64,000 nt of DNA, from NCBI GenBank assembly GCA_002633005.1, contig NMRA01000864.1:1-64000 (forward strand). The letters are read 5' to 3'. Positions within the stretch are counted from its first letter, which is position 1, and every line of letters starts with the position of its first letter. This document shows, one piece after another, positions 60,701 through 64,000 of the stretch. This DNA is from Phoronis australis. Its lineage: Eukaryota; Phoronida; Phoronidae. The notes beneath the pieces are model-generated. The model was not told the DNA's origin, did no database searches, and saw only the letters and a list, made by a program, of their open reading frames with translations. A program made the translations under genes and the position numbers.

Positions 60701-63259
60701 TATAATGCGTTCCAGGTTCCATGTGCCCCACGGTCTACGTGTCTTGCAAGCTATGTACGCCGGTTTATACAAGATTACTATTTCATTTGCCTGTCTCGGG
60801 CAGGTCTGCTTTTTTCGATACCTCATTCTCATTTATCATTTCGACTCCAACAGCTCAATTTTTTTGCAACGGCGATGAAGTACACGCTTACCTAAACAGA
60901 TAAATATTATCAATAATGAACAACTTCTAATACTAATACGAACTCACTATTCGACACTTTGATTTTGCTCTTTTTCCTTAGCACTCGAATATCCCGAAAT
61001 TGGATGAGGCAGAACTATATGAAAAGTCTATGAATGTACATGTAAATCTATAGAGTCAAGAAGATATAGAACCAGGTTTATACATGTACATGCATAGAGC
61101 CAAGAAGATATAGAACCAGGAACATGTAGAGCCAGGGGCAAAACACGAGACACATATAATCTCGTACGCAAAATATTTACAAAAACATGACATGTAAAAA
61201 CCGGGATACAAAGAACCCAGGGCATGTACATGTACAACACCGGCACATAGTACCGGTATGCCCATTAAAGCCGGCGACAAGTGGAAGCCGTACTAATAGA
61301 ACCTGGTACGTATAAAAAGGGGGCATATAGTGTCCGGGACATATAGAGTCCGGGACATAGAGAATCAGGGACATATGGAGTCCGGGACATAGAGAGTACG
61401 GGAGATATGGAGTCCGGGACATATAGAGTCTGGGACATAGAGAGTCAGGGAGATATCGAGTCCGGGACATTTAGAGTCCGGGACATAGATAGTCCGGGAC
61501 ATATGGAGTCCGGGACATATAGAGTTCGGGACATAGAGAGTCAGGGACATATAGAGTCCGGGACATATAGAGACCGGGACGTATAGACTCCGGGACGTAT
61601 AGGGTCCGGGACGTATAGACTCCGGGACGTAAAGACTCCGGGACATGTAGAGTCCGGGGCATATAGACTTCGGGACATATAGAGTCCTGGATATATAGTG
61701 TCCGGGACATATAGAGTCCGGGGCATATAGAGTTCAGGACGTATAGAACCCAAGACAAAGAACAAAGAAACATAGTACTGGTAAACATATAAAAGCCAGG
61801 ATACATAGAGTCCCATACATATAGAACTAGGGGCATATAGAGTCCGGGACATGTTTGGACTTACATGTGCATTTTGAGCTCGCGACACACATAACCCATG
61901 ACATATACATGTAGAACACTGGACTCATGGTAGAAGTAAACACGTAGAACCCGGAACATGTAGAGCCCAATACACAAACAACTTGGGACATAGAGGACAT
62001 GCAGCATACATGTATATACCCATTGACACTAAGATTAAGGGACACATACATATACAATCTGGAGCCCACCAACTTGGCGCTTTTCAATGTCGCTGGTGCA
62101 TTTCATTTGAATAATGTCTGTCTCTGTAAGTTCAAAAATAATGATCTATCGCTGGTAGAACTATAGCTGCTATCATTTCATCTTTCCGTCTGTTACAATC
62201 AATTCAGTGCACCACTTCTGGAGAACGGCCACGGGACTGTTATTCACAAGCACGACAGTTGAAATTGCAACTTACATGTACATGTATACATATCTAAACA
62301 ATTGTGTTTTACAACGAAGATAGTACAATTCAACCTACAACATAATCCCAGTCTGGCCATAAGTGCTCACGTATTCTGTTCGTGGCCCGTTTTAGATGTT
62401 GAATTGAGCAGGCAGACACTTCAGTGAATATTGACTGATCACACTGACTGTGTAACTCCTGTCTTTCACTGTTTAGGAACAATACGATTTTCTGTTTGAT
62501 CTGTCATAAATTAACTTGACAAATGAAAAATCTAGTACTTTCGCAAGCCTCACACCATGTTTAAATTCATTGAGCAACTAGTTAAAGCTGCAAAAATGCG
62601 AAAACCGATGATACCCTATTCCCAAAAAACTCGGTCAGTAATGCGAGTCACAGCCAATGCGTATCGTGAACCGGTTCCGTATTCGCAAATGTTGGGTTCG
62701 CAAAAATAGCAAAAACTCTTAATCGCTGTTGATTTCGACTTTTTTTCGAAAGCTATGTATTAAGAACGATATATGAAGGTAAGAGGTCATGTTTGTGTTT
62801 TGTATTGTAGACAGCTAAACAAGGCCAAATGCAGCTTCTTTGTTTTCAAATATCTTTCCCGACCTTTCCAGCATCATACTTTGTTACGCACTTAAACTTT
62901 GCTAATGCTATTTCTGCATAACGGCCTACAGTACGTTCTTCATTATAAGGAATAAAATTGAGTTGTTTTTACTAAATCTTCTACATACCGCGCACGTCTG
63001 TTGCCGTGGCTACAAAAACAGCAGAAGAGGGACCGGAAACACTTGTGTCGCCCTCTTTGTACACTAGCATAATAGCGTTCTCTCGAAAGTGTTCTCTAGT
63101 GTTGATATACTCCAGGATGGTCCTTCCTCCGTAGATTGGACCGTCTTGACCCAACATGTTGCTCCTGATCTCGACAGAATTCTCCGATCTAGACCCTCTG
63201 CCTATCAATCCCATGTCAAATGTCGTGCTCTGCAGGTTGATGACACTTCCAGGTGGACC
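42691..63259 (-). CDS. Gene C: extracellular EGF-MAM-Sushi-MAM-EGF-MAM protein, spliced model
   Basis: Fifteen exons on the minus strand, all with compatible phases: 63259-62989, 59693-59577, 57939-57845, 54417-54288, 53735-53539, 52998-52908, 51963-51784, 51487-51387, 50780-50648, 50045-49888, 46598-46511, 45127-45011, 44536-44430, 44056-43927, 43311-43100, and the terminal 42777-42691. (That is 16 segments, the first of unknown domain.) Domain order: unknown, EGF, MAM, Sushi, MAM, EGF, MAM, stop. Each MAM uses four exons with the phase series 1-0, 0-1, 1-0, 0-1 (or stop), so whole domains can be duplicated. Such mosaics are secreted or membrane-bound adhesion or matrix proteins. No signal peptide or transmembrane segment is in the window, and the protein ends right after the last MAM, so a secreted form is inferred. 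The 5' end is missing. Confidence 0.85.
43100..43311 (-). CDS. Gene C exon: third MAM domain, third quarter
   Basis: 212 bp, acceptor attggcag, donor gtaaga, phase 1 to 0. It encodes GNIKVDFKYHMFGKNEGKLE, the MAM 'F.YHMxG...G.L' strand pair, then a longer cysteine-containing insert (SCGRTMVQSEC) and EYSPGYR. The 'CL' cysteine of the usual strand is missing and replaced by IKV, so the disulphide pattern of this MAM differs. Confidence 0.85.
43927..44056 (-). CDS. Gene C exon: third MAM domain, second quarter
   Basis: 130 bp, acceptor cattgacag, donor gtaagt, phase 0 to 1, the same length and phases as the matching exon of the first MAM (54288-54417). It encodes NGRSNSRHTGPASPAEGNTY then LYYDGS, the 'TGP.S....G.YLY' MAM motif. 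Confidence 0.85.
44430..44536 (-). CDS. Gene C exon: third MAM domain, first quarter
   Basis: 107 bp, acceptor gtctttcag, donor gtaagt, phase 1 to 0. It encodes DFSSSSSILSGFELSKKNPL then GIFKQLRNDSSDLTFR, the MAM opening with 'FE....LG.F.Q..ND..D'. The usual first two cysteines (C-x-FE and LC) are absent. The exon follows EGF2 in phase. Confidence 0.8.
45011..45127 (-). CDS. Gene C exon: second EGF-like domain
   Basis: 117 bp, acceptor cgtttgtag, donor gtaagt, phase 1 to 1. It encodes DPCDSRPCFHVDDSDYSSSS, then STCTCVCPTGLKGDTCDVI. Six cysteines with C-x4-C at the start and C-x8-C at the end. The loop between cysteines 2 and 3 is a long Ser/Asp stretch. No calcium-binding D-x-D/N-E consensus. 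Confidence 0.85.
45700..45790. repeat. Microsatellites (CT)n and (AT)n joined by two N
   Basis: A short CT run, then two N at 45729-45730, then about 30 AT units to 45790. The N pair marks an unresolved join or an ambiguous base call inside a simple repeat. It lies in the intron between EGF2 and the end of MAM2. Confidence 0.95.
46511..46598 (-). CDS. Gene C exon: end of second MAM domain
   Basis: 88 bp, acceptor ttattgtag, donor gtacgt, phase 0 to 1. It encodes VSFRATRGSSYRSDIAIDNM then RITEGACKS, the canonical final MAM strand with its last cysteine. Confidence 0.9.
46599..48303. other. Intron of gene C
   Basis: No exon was recognised. It contains the dispersed repeat 47490-47704. Confidence 0.6.
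47490..47704. mobile_element. MITE-like dispersed repeat, related to 18106
   Basis: Begins cagtagcgtatctaggac and ends near the reverse complement of cagtacctaggaccgg. It shares internal words with the block at 18106-18205. No target duplication was seen. It lies in an intron of gene C. Confidence 0.4.
48462..48619 (-). CDS. Second copy of MAM2 third-quarter exon (probable haplotype copy)
   Basis: 158 bp, the same as 49888-50045 with small changes (including LSRNSNDWE to FSRNSNDWQ in the C-terminal half). The donor here is AAG followed by GCAAGC, not GT, whereas the other copy has gtaaac. It should not be counted as a separate exon if the duplication is an assembly artefact. Confidence 0.6.
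49223..49355 (-). CDS. Second copy of MAM2 second-quarter exon (probable haplotype copy)
   Basis: Same protein as 50648-50780: DTTPTLNTGPSFASNRFGYV and onwards. It belongs to the duplicated block ending at the single N. Confidence 0.6.
49888..50045 (-). CDS. Gene C exon: second MAM domain, third quarter
   Basis: 158 bp, acceptor atctttag, donor gtaaac, phase 1 to 0. It encodes GGAACLRLSLSMYGNTMGSF, then a stretch ending WETVAVTVPQGTQK, the MAM 'CL.....MYG...G.F' strand pair. An alternative acceptor at 50068 (ttcag) would add eight residues in phase 2. The chosen acceptor gives the usual MAM spacing from the 'YxExS' motif to 'CL'. Confidence 0.8.
50648..50780 (-). CDS. Gene C exon: second MAM domain, second quarter
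   Basis: 133 bp, acceptor tgttacag, phase 0. It encodes DTTPTLNTGPSFASNRFGYV then YFESSRPAKTGDIASLEANI, matching MAM 'NTGPS...GYVY.ES'. The donor is unclear. A GC donor (acag, gctagt) gives phase 1 and the expected domain length; a GT four bases later gives phase 2. The same ambiguity is in the duplicate copy. Confidence 0.8.
51387..51487 (-). CDS. Gene C exon: second MAM domain, first quarter
   Basis: 101 bp, acceptor tgtttaaag, donor gtgagt, phase 1 to 0. It encodes IRFACDFESSAHPLCDFLVQ then SEEDDLDWIHIRS. The classic MAM opening 'CDFE....LC.F.Q...DD.DW' with both cysteines. It lies outside the duplicated block and joins in phase to the Sushi exon before and the TGPS exon after. Confidence 0.9.
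51784..51963 (-). CDS. Gene C exon: Sushi/CCP domain
   Basis: 180 bp, acceptor ctttacag, donor gtaagc, phase 1 to 1: a complete Sushi module in one exon, as is usual. Four cysteines: PTCSDPP, VTYICFGD, NVTCQANGLWSN, PPICK. The conserved Trp precedes the last cysteine. Such modules bind complement or extracellular partners. Confidence 0.92.
52908..52998 (-). CDS. Gene C exon: end of first MAM domain
   Basis: 91 bp, acceptor tattacag, donor gtaaac, phase 0 to 1. It encodes FAFEYTRRSFKADVAVDHVE then TWPGSCNEKP, the final MAM strand 'DVAVD' and closing cysteine. Confidence 0.88.
53539..53735 (-). CDS. Gene C exon: first MAM domain, third quarter
   Basis: 197 bp, acceptor tttttcag, donor gtaaaa, phase 1 to 0. 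It encodes LSDGRCISFCLHMYGSSVSM, then the segment with NQNLGDQWVCEKITIDPRTD. 'C..F..HMYG' is the MAM core. The cysteine in WVCEK and the one in SFCLH are extra. Confidence 0.88.
54030..54175 (-). mobile_element. Possible LINE 3'-end remnant
   Basis: On the minus strand, a short segment (agggccctcttggaaagcag, then tgctatcactgaagagacca) is followed by an ATT/AAT-rich tail of TTATTATT type. This layout, an RT-like C-terminal end followed by a short simple repeat, is typical of CR1/L2-like LINE 3' ends. It is far too short to classify. Confidence 0.3.
54288..54417 (-). CDS. Gene C exon: first MAM domain, second quarter
   Basis: 130 bp, acceptor gtattcag, donor gtaagt, phase 0 to 1. It encodes GKTTTFGTGPSSGYDGSSNY then MYCEASYPVKNNYKAILSSA. 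The 'TGPSS....YMY.EAS' motif is diagnostic of MAM. Confidence 0.9.
54489..54615. mobile_element. Possible short MITE (weak)
   Basis: The left side starts cagggcagattattagcc and the right side ends with the reverse complement of cagtgaaggattcagaggg, with G-rich and C-rich internal stretches like the 14105 element. The inverted match is poor. Confidence 0.2.
55154..55701. repeat. 548-bp duplicated block, copy 1
   Basis: Near-identical to 55703-56250 and separated from it by a single N at 55702. It has only a handful of substitutions. It lies in the long intron between the first two MAM1 exons. Probably two haplotypes in tandem. Confidence 0.92.
55703..56250. repeat. 548-bp duplicated block, copy 2
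   Basis: Partner of 55154-55701. The next unique sequence (cccgccaatatagc) follows directly. Confidence 0.92.
56274..56591 (-). CDS. Unrecognised 105-codon open frame in a gene C intron
   Basis: Open on the minus strand with a coding-like composition: ALFVAIVCLRGGTKCPTQVL, later SVRYGRLRKSTLEDARICPT and ETEDNCTVVTKVRT. It starts after a possible acceptor (ctccatag) and ends at a possible donor (gtagat) in phase 2. Inserting it between the MAM1 exons would break the phase chain, so it is not part of gene C. It may be a nested gene fragment or chance. Confidence 0.25.
   Translation of the reverse strand: MNTVEAETIALFVAIVCLRGGTKCPTQVLKNSVFAFDTEIVAVASVRYGRLRKSTLEDARICPTTGGVQEQKGKVFSFVINETEDNCTVVTKVRTRVSNTDRITR
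56600..57844. other. Intron of gene C, nothing recognised
   Basis: No exon, repeat family or RNA gene was supported in this stretch. Confidence 0.5.
57845..57939 (-). CDS. Gene C exon: first MAM domain, first quarter
   Basis: 95 bp, acceptor ttatctag, donor gtaagt, phase 1 to 0. It encodes PSKVITDDFEDSSVILMVNL then REDDFDWTRHV. 'DFED....DDFDWTR' is a clear MAM opening. The usual first cysteine (C-x-FE) is replaced by Asp, and there is no 'LC'. Confidence 0.88.
57940..59576. other. Intron of gene C, nothing recognised
   Basis: Open frames here (58414-58677, 58908-59096 on +) have no domain or splice support. Confidence 0.5.
59577..59693 (-). CDS. Gene C exon: first EGF-like domain
   Basis: 117 bp, acceptor tgttatag, donor gtatgt, phase 1 to 1. 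It encodes DSCLDNPCGPGSTCVPDIEN then LTYTCRCAPLFIGVNCTQL. Six cysteines in C-x4-C-x5-C-x11-C-x-C-x8-C spacing. Same length as the second EGF exon (45011-45127). Confidence 0.92.
60282..60634. mobile_element. MITE-like element, about 350 bp, inverted ends of about 50 bp
   Basis: The left end gggcccggttgtatgaaac, continuing to 'gactcaacaaagttcc', is matched by the reverse complement of the right end: gagccctgtgccaagttgca, 'tgaatcattc', then 'gactcaactaagttcc'. Ends beginning GGGCCC-GGTTGCAT occur in widespread metazoan MITEs. It is non-coding, in the intron between the first gene C exon and EGF1. Confidence 0.6.
61027..62050. repeat. 16-bp tandem repeat array with degenerate edges
   Basis: Core unit gggacatatagagtcc, about 25 well-preserved copies between 61320 and 61735 and decayed ones on both sides. 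As 16 is not a multiple of three, the minus strand reads as a 16-residue repeat (CPGLYMSRTLYVPDSI type) in each frame, producing several overlapping long open frames. These are by-products of the array. Confidence 0.9.
62989..63259 (-). CDS. Gene C first exon in window, domain not recognised
   Basis: 271 bp, acceptor tacgttcag, donor gtatgt, phase 0 to 1; joins in phase to EGF1, giving ATDVR then DSCLDNPC. It encodes GPPGSVINLQSTTFDMGLIG, then SENSVEIRSNMLGQDGPIYG and ENAIMLVYKEGDTS. No cysteines and no family recognised. The frame is also open upstream to an ATG at 63290-63292, but that would give no proper signal peptide. Earlier exons probably lie beyond the window. Confidence 0.65.
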
Positions 63260-64000
63260 CTGAACGTAGACGGCAGATAACCACACATGCATGTAGGTAT
63301 CTTAGTTTGCAACTAAATAAAGCCGAACCTAAACGCCTCCTACAAATCCATCAAAATCACAAATCGAAGTCAAAATTGTGCTCTCATTTCTCTAGAGAGC
63401 GCCCATAAGAAAAGTCCCCTATTGACACGTGTTGTTGATTTTCCTCGTCATGGGCAAGTTTCAGTGTGATTGATTTTGTTTCTATACTACCGTTTCACCC
63501 TGCCCTATGCTGGTCACTAAGGTGTGATCGTAACACCGGAAATTTATGAATTTTATGATCACAGTGAGGCAATATTGTCCAACTAGAATGCCATAATATG
63601 TGAAGAGTGACACTTTGTGTTGCCACATTGCTGTGTCACACATTGCAGCATCATAGAACCATCTACTGTTATCCGAATTGCTTGGTTGCGTACTTGTAAG
63701 CCAGCACGATACTGGCTCTCAGCCAAGGTGTAGGTATGGTTGAGTACAAACGTTAAGGAAAAACTGACTCCCGGTAGACAGGGACGCTATTTCAAGGGGT
63801 CTAAATAAGGATCCAGAGTTCAGGTATGGGGACTATCAAAATTTGGAAGAAGTAAAACACGCCTTATTTAGTTTCCCAAATGTTAATGTTCTTAAATCAA
63901 CTCTCAGGTACCAGAGACTGGCCTAAGACGCCGTTATCAATATCACCAACCAGTCAGGAATTCTCCCCTCGCTTGACGTGCCACAACGGCATTTTTACAC
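63260..64000. other. Right edge: upstream intron or 5' flank of gene C
   Basis: No exon was supported. No promoter element stands out. Confidence 0.5.

Noticed and set aside
61028-62087. Several minus-strand open frames of 70-120 codons
   Set aside because: They are translations of a 16-bp minisatellite in different frames.
1-64000. Search for tRNA, rRNA, CRISPR or operon-like features
   Set aside because: No cloverleaf, rRNA core sequence or regularly spaced direct-repeat/spacer array was seen; the tandem arrays present have no unique spacers.

Overview
This is eukaryotic genomic DNA. It is AT-rich, with intron-rich genes, GT-AG splice sites, phase-1 extracellular modules, several minisatellites and many decayed transposons. 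The gene content (a ZU5 plus death-effector-domain protein and a MAM/EGF/Sushi mosaic protein) and the many ACATGTA words suggest an invertebrate deuterostome such as amphioxus or a hemichordate. I cannot fix the species. The piece comes from a draft assembly of a polymorphic genome: there are two sized gaps, and at two places a single N joins two near-identical copies of the same sequence.

Left part, + strand (4.7-14.5 kb): gene A, an intracellular signalling-type protein. Its exons encode an acidic leader, a ZU5-like domain with a following UPA-like region in one 863-bp exon, a short linker exon, and a death effector domain (DED) split over two exons. A nine-residue terminal exon with a stop and an AATAAA signal follows. 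From about 18.7 to 34 kb the locus repeats itself in scrambled, decayed form. A 5' flank copy lies near 18.7 kb, linker-exon segments near 22.6, 27.9 and 32.9 kb, a remnant of the DED-exon acceptor at 26.0 kb, and a ZU5 exon at 29.16-30.01 kb. That ZU5 exon is broken by a 1-bp deletion and a nonsense codon. A transposon-like element of about 1.95 kb, with inverted ends and a CXC-like cysteine-rich reading frame, sits at 20.69-22.64 kb, right at the end of one linker-exon copy.

Middle, + strand (37.0-38.9 kb): gene B, a set of phase-compatible exons (start codon, then phase 1-1 exons) for a hydrophilic protein I do not recognise. Its 3' end is not resolved.

Right part, - strand (63.3 down to 42.7 kb): gene C, the best-defined gene. 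Fifteen exons chain together with perfectly compatible phases and encode an unidentified segment, then EGF, MAM, Sushi/CCP, MAM, EGF, MAM and a stop, with a poly(A) signal 86 bp further on. Each MAM domain is cut into four exons at matching places. The 5' end probably lies outside the window. Two exons of the second MAM appear twice because a 1.42-kb block is duplicated across a single N, most simply an unmerged haplotype. Genes B and C converge. Elsewhere the window holds introns and intergenic DNA with five tandem arrays (17, 21, 52 and 16 bp units, plus a CTTAAG palindrome cluster) and several MITE-like repeats.
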